The position numbers and the translations under genes were made by a program. A stretch of DNA of 64,000 nt, from positions 1,178,001-1,242,000 of the forward strand of contig NZ_SHLA01000001.1 of the NCBI RefSeq assembly GCF_004217565.1, given 5' to 3'. This DNA comes from Zhihengliuella halotolerans. GTDB taxonomy: Bacteria > Actinomycetota > Actinomycetes > Actinomycetales > Micrococcaceae. This document shows, piece by piece, positions 1-8,155 of the stretch (the first letter of the stretch is position 1; each line of letters begins with the position of its first letter). The notes under the pieces were generated by a model, which was given only the letters and a program-made list of their open reading frames with translations, was not told the origin of the DNA and ran no database searches.

Positions 1-1
1 C

Positions 2-1477
2 GCGGTGCATTTCGACGACATCATGGACCTCAGCGGGCTCAGCGAACCGGAGGTTGCTGCCGCAGCCCAGGCCGCGGACACGGCAGGCCTCGAGGGCGGC
101 TACCTCATCCCCCTGGTCCTGCCCACCGGGCAACCCGCGTTGGAACGACTCACTCAGGCGGCGTCCCGAAAGCGCATCTTCGAAGCCAGCGTGACGCGCG
201 GCCAGTCCGCGGAGCACGGAACGCTCGAGGTAGCGCGCCAGATGGCTCTGCTGCGTGCCGAACGGGCCGGACTGCTGGGATTCTCCAGTCACGCCGAATA
301 CGTGATCGAAGCGCAGACGGCACCGTCGCTCGTGGACGTCAACGAGCGCGTGTCGGCCTTGGCGGAGCGGGCCGTGGCCAACGCACGCGAGGAGCACACG
401 ACGCTTGAGAAGTACGCGTCCCTGCCTGTCAACCCTTGGGACTGGGCCTACTACTCGAACCTGGTCAAGCGGGACCGATTCGACCTGGACACCACTGCGC
501 TGCGGCCTTGGTTCGAGCTCGACGCCGTACTGGAGCGGGGGGTCTTCGAGGCTGCCGGCCGGCTCTACGGTATTTCGCTGCACGAACGCTTCGACCTGCC
601 TGTCTACCACCCCGACATCAGGGTCTGGGAGGTCCGGGACGCCGACGGCGCAGCTCTGGGCCTTTACCTCGGCGACTTCTTCGCGCGGCCGACGAAGACG
701 GGCGGGGCGTGGATGACGTCGATCCGCGATGGCGTGCGGGCGCACGGCGAACTGCCGATCGTCACGAACACCCTCAACCTGCCCTCCCCCGGCACCGGGC
801 CCTCCCTGCTCTCCCTCGATGAGGTGCGCACCCTGTTCCACGAGTTCGGTCACGCGCTGCACGGACTGTTCTCGGATGCGACGTACGCCCAGCTGGCCGG
901 AACCAACGTGCCACGAGACTTCGTCGAATATCCTTCGCAGGTCAACGAGATGTGGGCCCTGCATCCGGAGATCATCGAGAACTACGCGCGGCACGTCGAG
1001 ACCGGCGAGCCGCTGCCCGCGGAGACTCTCGCGAGGATCCACGCGACCGCGCACTGGGGCGAGGGTTTCAGCACCACCGAGTACCTGGCCGCCGTCGTGC
1101 TCGACCTGGCGTGGCACTCGCTGGCCCCGGGCGACGAGGTCGAGGACGCACTCGAATTCGAGGATCGGGCGCTGCGCGATGCGGGGCTGGACCCCGAATT
1201 CGTGCCGGCGCGCTACCGGACCGGCTACTTCAAGCACATCTTCGACGGGGGCTATTCCGCCGGCTACTACTCGTACATCTGGAGCGAGATCCTCGACGCC
1301 GACACCGTCGAATGGTTCGCCGAGAACGGCGGGCTGCGCCGCGAGAACGGCCGGCACTTCAGGGACGAGCTTCTCTCGCGGGGCAACACGCGCGATCCGC
1401 TGGATTCGTTCAGGGCCTTCCGGGGCCGCGACCCGTTGATCGGCCCGCTGCTCGCGCGCCGCGGGCTGGGCGAGTAG
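2..1477 (+). CDS. M3 family metallopeptidase (peptidyl-dipeptidase Dcp / oligopeptidase A type), 5' truncated by the window
   Basis: The reading frame is open back to the first bases of the window, so the N-terminus is missing and the GTG at 5 is probably internal. About 490 residues remain, against roughly 650-700 for the family. The zinc site HEFGH lies at codons 279-283 of the visible part, in the context TLFHEFGHALH that is typical of M3 thimet-type peptidases, with a downstream FVEYPSQ-NE segment supplying the third ligand region. These enzymes degrade cytoplasmic oligopeptides. The C-terminal part (FKHIFDGGYSAGYYSY) is the conserved substrate-closing region of the family. The choice between Dcp and oligopeptidase A cannot be made from the fragment. 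Confidence 0.92.
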   Translation, partial: AVHFDDIMDLSGLSEPEVAAAAQAADTAGLEGGYLIPLVLPTGQPALERLTQAASRKRIFEASVTRGQSAEHGTLEVARQMALLRAERAGLLGFSSHAEYVIEAQTAPSLVDVNERVSALAERAVANAREEHTTLEKYASLPVNPWDWAYYSNLVKRDRFDLDTTALRPWFELDAVLERGVFEAAGRLYGISLHERFDLPVYHPDIRVWEVRDADGAALGLYLGDFFARPTKTGGAWMTSIRDGVRAHGELPIVTNTLNLPSPGTGPSLLSLDEVRTLFHEFGHALHGLFSDATYAQLAGTNVPRDFVEYPSQVNEMWALHPEIIENYARHVETGEPLPAETLARIHATAHWGEGFSTTEYLAAVVLDLAWHSLAPGDEVEDALEFEDRALRDAGLDPEFVPARYRTGYFKHIFDGGYSAGYYSYIWSEILDADTVEWFAENGGLRRENGRHFRDELLSRGNTRDPLDSFRAFRGRDPLIGPLLARRGLGE

Positions 1478-1513
1478 AATCCAGCACTTCGCGTACTTCG
1501 AAGGGACAGCACA

Positions 1514-2308
1514 GTGAGTGGGATCCAGGCTGCGCAGGCAGCACAGGCCGATTGGGAGCGCGCCGTGGCGCTGGCCACCGGCGGCAAGGTTTTCTCCACG
1601 CACGGCTGCGACTGGGCCTGGCAGCCGACGCGGTCGCGTCTCGTGCTCCTCTTCCCGGAGCAGGCAGACGACGCCGGGATCCGTCCCGGTCTCGCTGAAG
1701 GCACCAGGCTCGGTGCGCGGCGCGTCGATGCGCTGCTCAACGCCGCTGCCGGCGACGCGGGACTGCGCACAGCCGGGTTCCGTGACGCGGCCCAGATCGT
1801 GTGGTTCGTGGGACGTCCGTCCTACACGGCACTGCGCGGCCGGCCGACGGCCTGGGAGGGGCGCGTCCGCGTGACGGCCGACGTGCCGGAGGCCGGAGGT
1901 GCTGAAGCGGCCGAACTCGAAACTGCCCGCGCCTGGCGGCGCCCGCCGGGGCACCACAACGGACGGCGCCATCCGGCGGCGGATCGCCGCATCGAGCACG
2001 CGGTGGCCCGAGCAGGCGACGGCTCCATCTCGGGGCGCGGATTCGCACAGTTCAGCGCTGACGGGGCGGTCTCGCTGCACGGTCTGGCAGTGGCAGCCAC
2101 GGCCCGACGTCAGGGCGTGGGGTCGCAGCTCGTCGCGGGCCTGCTCGGGGCCATGACGGCCCCACTGGTGCCTGCGGCCGACAGCTCCGAGGCCGAGCGT
2201 CCGACTCCTTCCGTGCTGGCCGCGGCGGCGCCGGCGTCGTCGGAATTCTTTGCCGCGTGCGGGCTGGAACACCTCGGACGGGGCCGGCACCTGCGCTTGT
2301 CCGCCTGA
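1514..2308 (+). CDS. GNAT-fold acetyltransferase-like protein
   Basis: A 264-residue protein starting at GTG 1514, with AAGGGA (1500-1505) as a plausible ribosome site. The only recognisable domain is near residues 190-215, where LHGLAVAATARRQGVGSQLV resembles GNAT motif A (V-x-x-x-x-R-x-x-G-x-G), which binds acetyl-CoA. The first two thirds are Ala/Arg-rich and match no family I recognise. The gene follows the peptidase after 36 bases and may be cotranscribed with it. The substrate is unknown. It is convergent with pdxS, with a strong hairpin between them. Confidence 0.7.
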   Translation: MSGIQAAQAAQADWERAVALATGGKVFSTHGCDWAWQPTRSRLVLLFPEQADDAGIRPGLAEGTRLGARRVDALLNAAAGDAGLRTAGFRDAAQIVWFVGRPSYTALRGRPTAWEGRVRVTADVPEAGGAEAAELETARAWRRPPGHHNGRRHPAADRRIEHAVARAGDGSISGRGFAQFSADGAVSLHGLAVAATARRQGVGSQLVAGLLGAMTAPLVPAADSSEAERPTPSVLAAAAPASSEFFAACGLEHLGRGRHLRLSA

Positions 2309-2328
2309 CTGCGGGCGTACTAACGACG

Positions 2329-2366
2329 TCGGGCCGGCCGGTGGCAACTGCCACCGGCCGGCCCGA
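2329..2366. terminator. Bidirectional palindrome between the GNAT gene and pdxS
   Basis: The arms 2329-2346 and 2349-2366 are exactly complementary over 18 bp and separated by two bases, so the real loop is about four to six bases. It lies between two convergent genes. It lacks a clear T-tract, as many actinobacterial terminators do. Confidence 0.75.
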
Positions 2367-2381
2367 TTCGCCACGAGCGGT

Positions 2382-3290
2382 TTACCAGCCGCGCTCGGAG
2401 AGGCGGTGCGGCTCGGGGATCTCGTCGACGTTGAGCCCGACCATGGCTTCGCCGAGTCCGCGGGAGACATCGGCGATGGTCTTCGGGTCATCGTAGAACG
2501 TCGTCGCCTTGACGATGGCGTTGGCGCGCTGCTCCGGGTTGCCGGACTTGAAGATTCCGGAACCGACGAAGACGCCGTCGGCGCCCAACTGCATCATCAT
2601 GGCAGCGTCCGCCGGAGTGGCGATGCCACCCGCGGTGAAGAGCACGACGGGCAGCTTGCCGGTCTCGGCGACCTCGCGTACGAGCTCGTAGGGCGCCTGG
2701 AGCTCCTTGGCCGCGACGTAGAGCTCGTCCTTCGGAAGCGAGCTCAAGCGCTGGATGTCGGCACGGATCTGTCGCATATGCGTCGTCGCATTCGAGACGT
2801 CGCCGGTGCCGGCCTCGCCCTTCGAGCGGATCATCGCGGCACCTTCGTTGATGCGACGCAGCGCTTCACCGAGGTTGGTCGCACCGCAGACGAACGGGGC
2901 CTTGAAGTTCCACTTGTCGATGTGGTTCGTGTAGTCGGCCGGGGAGAGGACCTCGGACTCGTCGATGTAGTCGACGCCCAGCGACTCGATGACCTGGGCC
3001 TCGACGAAGTGGCCGATGCGGGCCTTGGCCATGACCGGAATGGAGACCGTGTCGATGATCGACTGGATCATGTCGGGGTCCGACATGCGCGAGACGCCAC
3101 CCTGCGCCCGGATGTCTGCGGGGACCCGCTCAAGCGCCATGACGGCGACCGCGCCGGCGTCTTCAGCGATACGAGCCTGTTCGGCCGTGACGACGTCCAT
3201 GATGACGCCGCCCTTCAGCATTTCGGCCATACCGCGCTTCACGCGATTGCTGCCGGTGACTGGCGCCTGCGTGGCTTCGTTGGTGGACAC
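2382..3290 (-). CDS. pdxS: Pyridoxal 5'-phosphate synthase, synthase subunit PdxS
   Basis: A 302-residue protein of the PdxS/SNZ family, which condenses ribose 5-phosphate, glyceraldehyde 3-phosphate and ammonia to PLP. Visible hallmarks are [11 protein letters not shown] with the catalytic lysine region, [12 protein letters not shown], and the phosphate loop GEAGTGDV. The GTG start at 3290 has AAAGGA about ten bases upstream. The C-terminus is full length. PdxS normally works with the glutaminase PdxT, usually encoded just downstream; here the next gene downstream is on the opposite strand and pdxT is not in the window. The two neighbours upstream are pgsA and the HIT gene, as in mycobacteria. 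Confidence 0.97.
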   Translation of the reverse strand: MSTNEATQAPVTGSNRVKRGMAEMLKGGVIMDVVTAEQARIAEDAGAVAVMALERVPADIRAQGGVSRMSDPDMIQSIIDTVSIPVMAKARIGHFVEAQVIESLGVDYIDESEVLSPADYTNHIDKWNFKAPFVCGATNLGEALRRINEGAAMIRSKGEAGTGDVSNATTHMRQIRADIQRLSSLPKDELYVAAKELQAPYELVREVAETGKLPVVLFTAGGIATPADAAMMMQLGADGVFVGSGIFKSGNPEQRANAIVKATTFYDDPKTIADVSRGLGEAMVGLNVDEIPEPHRLSERGW

Positions 3291-3445
3291 GAACTACGTC
3301 CTTTCACAAGGGTTGAGAGATGCGTCCCCAAGCTTACGTAGCCTGCCCGGGGATCGGAGTGGTCACATAACGATCCGTGACACGAGAACCATACAAGAAA
3401 CTCTCGTGGGCTGTCGCACGCGGCGTCGCCCCGCGTCGCGCCGGC

Positions 3446-4075
3446 TCAGGCGAGCTGGGCGCGGACGTGCATCATCCGCTGGCCCACCGTGACCGCGCTG
3501 GCCGCGGCGAGCAGAATCAGCACGCCCAGGAGGACGAATTCCGGAAGTCCGAGGCCGCTCAGGCCGACGAATGTCAGCGTCACGACGAGCCGCTCGGCGC
3601 GCTCGGCGATCCCGACTTCGGCGTTGCACCCCAACGATTCGGCTTTGGCCCGGACATAGGAGACAACGCTTCCGAGGAACATGCACGCCAGAGATGCGAT
3701 ACCGATGGCCGTGGAGTCCCCGGCGGTGAAGTACCAGATGGCCACGCCGCTGAAAATCGCACCGTCGGCCAGCCGGTCGAGCGAGGAGTCGAGGAAACTC
3801 CCCCACCGGCCGGACTCGGGCCGTCCGGCACTGCGTGCCTTCCATTCCGGCAGGCGGGCCATCGTGCCGTCGAGCAGGTCGGCGAAGACGAACGCCGCGA
3901 TCACGAGGGTCCCGATGAAGAGGTAGCCCAGGGGATACAGGACGAGGGCGCCGATCATGACGCCGATGGTCCCGACGATGGTGACCATGTCCGGCGTCAC
4001 GGAGCGGGCCACGAGCCATCGCGCGAGCGGCGTGAATATCCGCGTGAACAACCCGCGAGCGTAGGTATTCAACAT
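3446..4075 (-). CDS. pgsA: CDP-alcohol phosphatidyltransferase, probably phosphatidylinositol-phosphate synthase
   Basis: The 209-residue product carries the full CDP-alcohol phosphatidyltransferase signature: D66-x2-D69-G70-x2-A73-R74, then G92-x3-D96-x3-D100, the metal and CDP-DAG site. Several membrane segments follow. Position directly after the HIT gene matches the mycobacterial thrS-HIT-pgsA1 order, where the enzyme joins inositol 1-phosphate to CDP-diacylglycerol. I chose ATG 4075, nine bases after the HIT stop; an in-frame TTG at 4099 would overlap that gene and add eight residues. The acyltransferase and mannosyltransferase genes that normally follow are absent here. Confidence 0.9.
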   Translation of the reverse strand: MLNTYARGLFTRIFTPLARWLVARSVTPDMVTIVGTIGVMIGALVLYPLGYLFIGTLVIAAFVFADLLDGTMARLPEWKARSAGRPESGRWGSFLDSSLDRLADGAIFSGVAIWYFTAGDSTAIGIASLACMFLGSVVSYVRAKAESLGCNAEVGIAERAERLVVTLTFVGLSGLGLPEFVLLGVLILLAAASAVTVGQRMMHVRAQLA

Positions 4076-4083
4076 GGCCGGCG

Positions 4084-4677
4084 CTACACCGAGTCCCAAA
4101 TGTCGGCCAGCTGCTTGCGCACGTCCGAGAGCGTCGCCGGGACAGCCTTCGTCTGTGCGATGACGGGGAAGAAATTGCCGTCGCCGCCCCAGCGCGGGAC
4201 CACGTGCTGGTGCAGGTGGGCGGCGATGCCCGCTCCCCCGGACTCGCCTTGGTTCATCCCGAGGTTGAACCCGGTCGGGTTCGCCGTGGCGCTGAGCGCG
4301 CGCATCGCATGCTGGCTGAGCGCGGCGATCTCCGCAGTTTCATCGGCGGTGACGTCCGTGTAGTTCGGAACGTGCCGGTAGGGGCAGACCAGCAGGTGTC
4401 CGGGGTTGTACGGGAAGAGGTTCAGGACGACGAACGCCGTCTCCCCGCGGTGCACGATGAGCGAGTCCTCATCGGCACGTTGCGGGCCACGGCAGAACGG
4501 GCAGCTCTCCTCGTCTTTGACCTGCCCCTGGCCTCCCTTGACATAGGCCATACGGTACGGCGTCCAGAGCCGCTGGAAGCTGTCCGGGACTCCTGCCAGC
4601 TCGAAGTCGTCGGTCGCCTCGGCGTCGCCGGGATAACCCGACGACGCCGGCCCGGGTTCAGCGGATCGCTCGTCCAA
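4084..4677 (-). CDS. HIT-domain hydrolase, Ap4A phosphorylase-like
   Basis: A 197-residue histidine-triad protein. The triad is H154-x-H156-x-H158 in AHLHQHVVPRW, whose middle His is the nucleophile in this family. CPFC (C59-C62) is part of the usual zinc site. The family cleaves dinucleoside polyphosphates or similar nucleotide conjugates; the mycobacterial homologue in the same position beside thrS is an Ap4A phosphorylase. The start appears to be TTG 4677, three bases after the thrS stop, which suggests translational coupling. The role with threonyl-tRNA synthetase (removing Ap4A made by the synthetase) is inference. Confidence 0.9.
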   Translation of the reverse strand: MDERSAEPGPASSGYPGDAEATDDFELAGVPDSFQRLWTPYRMAYVKGGQGQVKDEESCPFCRGPQRADEDSLIVHRGETAFVVLNLFPYNPGHLLVCPYRHVPNYTDVTADETAEIAALSQHAMRALSATANPTGFNLGMNQGESGGAGIAAHLHQHVVPRWGGDGNFFPVIAQTKAVPATLSDVRKQLADIWDSV

Positions 4678-4680
4678 GGC

Positions 4681-6684
4681 TTACGCCTCCCTGTTTTCGA
4701 CAGCCTCTACGATTCGTTCGATGGCCTCGTCGATGGCGATGCCGTTGTCCTGGCTGCCGTCGCGGAAGCGGAAGGACACGGCCCCGGCCTCCGCGTCCTC
4801 GCCGCCGGCGATCAGCGTGAAGGGCACCTTGTCCTTGGACGCGTTGCGGATCTTCTTCGGGAACCGGTCAGACGAGAGGTCCGCCTCGGCCCGAATTCCG
4901 CGGGCGCGCAGCTTCTCGACGACGCCCCAGACGTAGTCGTCGAACGCGTCGGCGACCGGGATCGCCCGCACCTGCACCGGGGACAGCCACGCGGGGAACG
5001 CGCCGGCGTAGTGCTCGGTCAGCACACCAAGGAAGCGCTCGATCGACCCGAAGAGCGCGCGGTGGATCATGACCGGGCGCTGGCGGCTTCCGTCGGCCGC
5101 CTGGAACTCGAGCTCGAAGCGTTCCGGCAGGTTGAAGTCGAGCTGAATCGTCGACATCTGCCACGTGCGGCCGATGGCATCGCGTGCCTGGACGGAGATC
5201 TTGGGACCGTAGAACGCCGCTCCACCCGGGTCCGGCACGAGCTCGAGCCCGGACGCCTCGGCGACCTCGGCGAGCGTACGCGTGGCCTCATCCCAGACCT
5301 CGTCGGCGCCGACGTACTTGTCGGGGTTCTTGGTGGAGAGCTCCAAGTAGAAGTCGTCCAGCCCGTAGTCCTTGAGCAGTCCCAGCACGAAGTTCAGCGT
5401 GGTGGTCAGCTCGTCCTTCATCTGATCGCGCGTGCAGTAGATGTGCGCGTCGTCCTGGGTCATGCCGCGAACTCGAGTCAGGCCGTGTACGACGCCGGAC
5501 TTCTCGTAACGGTAGACCTGGCCGAATTCGAACAGTCGCAACGGCAGTTCGCGGTACGAGCGGCCGCGCGACCCGAAGATGAGATTGTGCATCGGGCAGT
5601 TCATCGGCTTCAGGTAGTAGTCCTGGCCGGGCTTGACGATCGCACCGCTCTCGTCGCGGGTCTCGTCGATGTGCATGGCCGGGAACATGCCGTCCCGGTA
5701 CCAGTCCAAGTGGCCGGAGACCTCGTAGAGGTGGCCCTTGGTGATGTGCGGGGTGTAGACGAACTCGTAGCCGGCCTCCGTGTGGCGCTGGCGGGAGTAG
5801 TCCTCCATGGCCTTGCGGATGACGCCGCCCTTGGGATGGAACACGGGCAGACCCGAGCCGAGCTCGTCCGGGAAGGAGAAGAGGTCGAGCTCGGCGCCGA
5901 GCTTGCGGTGATCGCGACGCTCGGCCTCAGCGATACGGTCCTGGTAGGCCTTGAGCTCGGCCTTGGTCGGCCACGCCGTTCCGTAGATGCGCTGCAGCTG
6001 CTTGTTGTTCTCGCTGCCGAGCCAGTAGGCCGCGGCGCTGCGCGTCAGCGCGAAGGCGTTCGAGATCAACTTCGTGTTCGGCAGGTGGGGGCCGCGGCAG
6101 AGGTCGCACCAGACGGTCTCGCCCGTTTTGCGGTCGACGTTGTCGTAGATGGTGATCTCGCCGGCACCGACCTCGACGTTGACACCTTCGCCGGCCTCGT
6201 CGGCCTCATCGGCCTTGTCCATCAGCTTCAGCTTGTATGGCTCGTCGGCCATCGCTTCCCGGGCTTCGGACTCCGTGACCACACGGCGGGAGAACAGCTG
6301 GCTCTTGTTGACGATCTTGAGCATCATCTTTTCGAGCGTTTTCAGGTCCTCGGGCGTGAACGGGTCCTCGACATCGAAGTCGAAGTAGAAGCCGTCCTTG
6401 ATGTAGGGACCGATGCCCAGCTTCGCGTCGGGTCGGAGCTCCTGAACCGCCTGGGCCATGACGTGGGCCGTGGAGTGACGGAGGACATTCAACCCGTCTT
6501 CGGAGTCGATGGTCACGGGCTCGACCGTTGAACCGGCCACGAGGTGGCGACTGAGGTCCTGCAACGCGCCGTCGACCCGCATGACGACGACGTCCTTCCG
6601 GTCGCGGAACTGCTCCGCGCCGGTGGTGCCAGCGGTCACCTCGTGCGTTTCGCCGTCAATCGTCAAGGTGATCTGTTCTGACAC
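4681..6684 (-). CDS. thrS: Threonyl-tRNA synthetase
   Basis: A 667-residue class II synthetase that charges tRNA-Thr. Domains in order: an N-terminal TGS domain ([15 protein letters not shown]), the editing/N2 domain with [10 protein letters not shown], the catalytic core with MNCPMHN carrying the zinc-binding Cys, motif 3 around [12 protein letters not shown], and the C-terminal anticodon-binding domain. I chose GTG 6684 because GAGGAGACC sits just upstream and the product then begins MSEQITL as in relatives; an in-frame TTG at 6705 lacks such support. A 20-codon upstream frame overlaps this start (see findings). Confidence 0.97.
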   Translation of the reverse strand: MSEQITLTIDGETHEVTAGTTGAEQFRDRKDVVVMRVDGALQDLSRHLVAGSTVEPVTIDSEDGLNVLRHSTAHVMAQAVQELRPDAKLGIGPYIKDGFYFDFDVEDPFTPEDLKTLEKMMLKIVNKSQLFSRRVVTESEAREAMADEPYKLKLMDKADEADEAGEGVNVEVGAGEITIYDNVDRKTGETVWCDLCRGPHLPNTKLISNAFALTRSAAAYWLGSENNKQLQRIYGTAWPTKAELKAYQDRIAEAERRDHRKLGAELDLFSFPDELGSGLPVFHPKGGVIRKAMEDYSRQRHTEAGYEFVYTPHITKGHLYEVSGHLDWYRDGMFPAMHIDETRDESGAIVKPGQDYYLKPMNCPMHNLIFGSRGRSYRELPLRLFEFGQVYRYEKSGVVHGLTRVRGMTQDDAHIYCTRDQMKDELTTTLNFVLGLLKDYGLDDFYLELSTKNPDKYVGADEVWDEATRTLAEVAEASGLELVPDPGGAAFYGPKISVQARDAIGRTWQMSTIQLDFNLPERFELEFQAADGSRQRPVMIHRALFGSIERFLGVLTEHYAGAFPAWLSPVQVRAIPVADAFDDYVWGVVEKLRARGIRAEADLSSDRFPKKIRNASKDKVPFTLIAGGEDAEAGAVSFRFRDGSQDNGIAIDEAIERIVEAVENREA

Positions 6685-6718
6685 GGTCGGTCTCCTCAGT
6701 TTCAAAGTGGGGCTTCAT
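6658..6718 (-). other. Possible short upstream ORF overlapping the thrS start
   Basis: From ATG 6718 a 20-codon frame runs out of phase into thrS and ends at TGA shortly after the thrS start. Three of its codons are Thr (positions 7, 10, 15). A TATGCC hexamer ends seven bases upstream of this ATG. It may be chance; no ribosome site precedes it. Confidence 0.2.
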
Positions 6719-6878
6719 GACTTGTGGCATACGTGGACCACAGCCAGCCGACAGTCAGCTTAACCGTTGATTCGCAGCCGGACCGAATCAGGCACGACGC
6801 GCCACGCCGGCCGGGACGGGAGGGCGCTCGCGCGAGGTGTGTCGGCGTCGTCGAACCGCCAGGTGAATCGCGTCAGTG

Positions 6879-7862
6879 TCAGCCGAAGAGCGGCTGGCCG
6901 ACGAACGGGTCGATCGCGAGGGCGACGAAGACGATGGTGAGGTAGGTGATGGAGATGTGGAAGACCTTCATGGCCTTCTTGTTCATCTCGGCCGGCTCGT
7001 GCTCGCGCTGAGCCTCACGGTAGAGAACGTGGGACTCGAAGATGAACCAGGCCCCGGCCACCGCGGCGAGGACCGTGTAGACGATCCCGGCATAACCCAT
7101 CGGGGCGAGCAGCAGGGAGCAGGCGACGGTTGCCCACGCGTAGAGGACGACCTGCACCGAGACGGTGCGCGCCCCGGCGATGGCCCCGAGCATCGGGATC
7201 CGTGCGGCCAGGTAGTCCTCCGAATACTTCATGGACAGCGGCCAATAGTGTGGCGGAGTCCACAGGAAGATGATCAGGAACAGCACCAGGACGGGCCACT
7301 CGAGCGTGTTGGTGACAGCGGCCCAAGCGATCGGTACGGGCATGCAGCCGGCGATACCGCCCCACACGATGTTCTGGGCGGTGCGCCGCTTGAGGATCAG
7401 GGTGTAGAAGACGACGTAGAGCAGGATGGCCGCGACGCCGAGCCCTGCGGTGAGCAGATTGGCCCCGGCCCAGAGGATGACGATCGACGTCACCGCGAGA
7501 ACCCACGAGAAGATGAGGGCCTCCCGCGGCGTCACGTCCCCAGTCACCAGAGGGCGCCCCTGCGTGCGGCGCATCAGCTTGTCCGCTTCGCGGTCGATGT
7601 AACAATTGAAGGCACCGGAAGCGCCTGCGGCCATGCCGCCCCCGAGGAGAGTCACGAGGATCAGGCCGACACTCGGGAACCCGCGCTCGGCGAAGATCAT
7701 GGTCGGCAGGGTGGTGACGAGCAGCAGTTCAATGACACGCGGCTTCGTCAGGGCAAGATAGGCGCCCGACTTGCGCTTCGTGAACTCGCCGAACGTTTCG
7801 TTCGACTGACGACGCGCGCGTCCAACGTGCGTATCGTCGCTGACAACGGACTTCACGGACAT
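6879..7862 (-). CDS. ctaB: Protoheme IX farnesyltransferase (heme O synthase)
   Basis: A 327-residue integral membrane prenyltransferase of the UbiA superfamily, adding the farnesyl tail to heme B for the aa3-type cytochrome oxidase. The key site [12 protein letters not shown] (N-x3-D-x3-D) and the second Asp-rich loop ([13 protein letters not shown] region) are present. Eight or nine hydrophobic segments are visible after a hydrophilic N-terminus of about 40 residues. The start is ATG 7862. The gene is divergent from tkt, an arrangement common in Actinobacteria. Confidence 0.95.
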   Translation of the reverse strand: MSVKSVVSDDTHVGRARRQSNETFGEFTKRKSGAYLALTKPRVIELLLVTTLPTMIFAERGFPSVGLILVTLLGGGMAAGASGAFNCYIDREADKLMRRTQGRPLVTGDVTPREALIFSWVLAVTSIVILWAGANLLTAGLGVAAILLYVVFYTLILKRRTAQNIVWGGIAGCMPVPIAWAAVTNTLEWPVLVLFLIIFLWTPPHYWPLSMKYSEDYLAARIPMLGAIAGARTVSVQVVLYAWATVACSLLLAPMGYAGIVYTVLAAVAGAWFIFESHVLYREAQREHEPAEMNKKAMKVFHISITYLTIVFVALAIDPFVGQPLFG

Positions 7863-7901
7863 GCCACTCAGTTCTCTGCGGGGTAACGGACAGACACGAC
7901 C

Positions 7902-7907
7902 ATCATA
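7902..7907 (-). promoter_or_regulatory. Candidate -10 element for ctaB
   Basis: TATGAT on the minus strand about 40 bases before the ctaB start. No convincing -35 element was found at the expected spacing. It lies in the 293-base divergent region shared with tkt, where I see no gene. Confidence 0.4.
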
Positions 7908-8155
7908 CCCTTTTACGACTTGTAGAAATCAGCCGGCAGAATCGGACGCACGATTCCAGCGATGGAAGGACGGCTTCGCTCTGAGCGGAGACGCGCGCTA
8001 AACCCTCGGTCATATGAGCGCGAGTGTGACGTGAACGGGCTATGGTGGGGAGCACGCGCCGGAGCCAACGAAGGCCCTGTCCAGGGTAGGCGATGCCGAG
8101 TCGCCGTGTTCCCCTCCGGCGACAAATCTTAAGCTCTCAAGAGAGGAACCACATC

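Noticed and set aside
4204-6531. 775-codon plus-strand frame opposite thrS and the HIT gene
   Set aside because: Antisense to well-conserved genes, with the Val/Asp/Leu-rich composition typical of mirror frames in high-GC DNA.
6685-6878. T-box riboswitch upstream of thrS
   Set aside because: No specifier/antiterminator structure or T-box-like sequence was recognised, and T-box control of thrS is mainly a Firmicutes feature.
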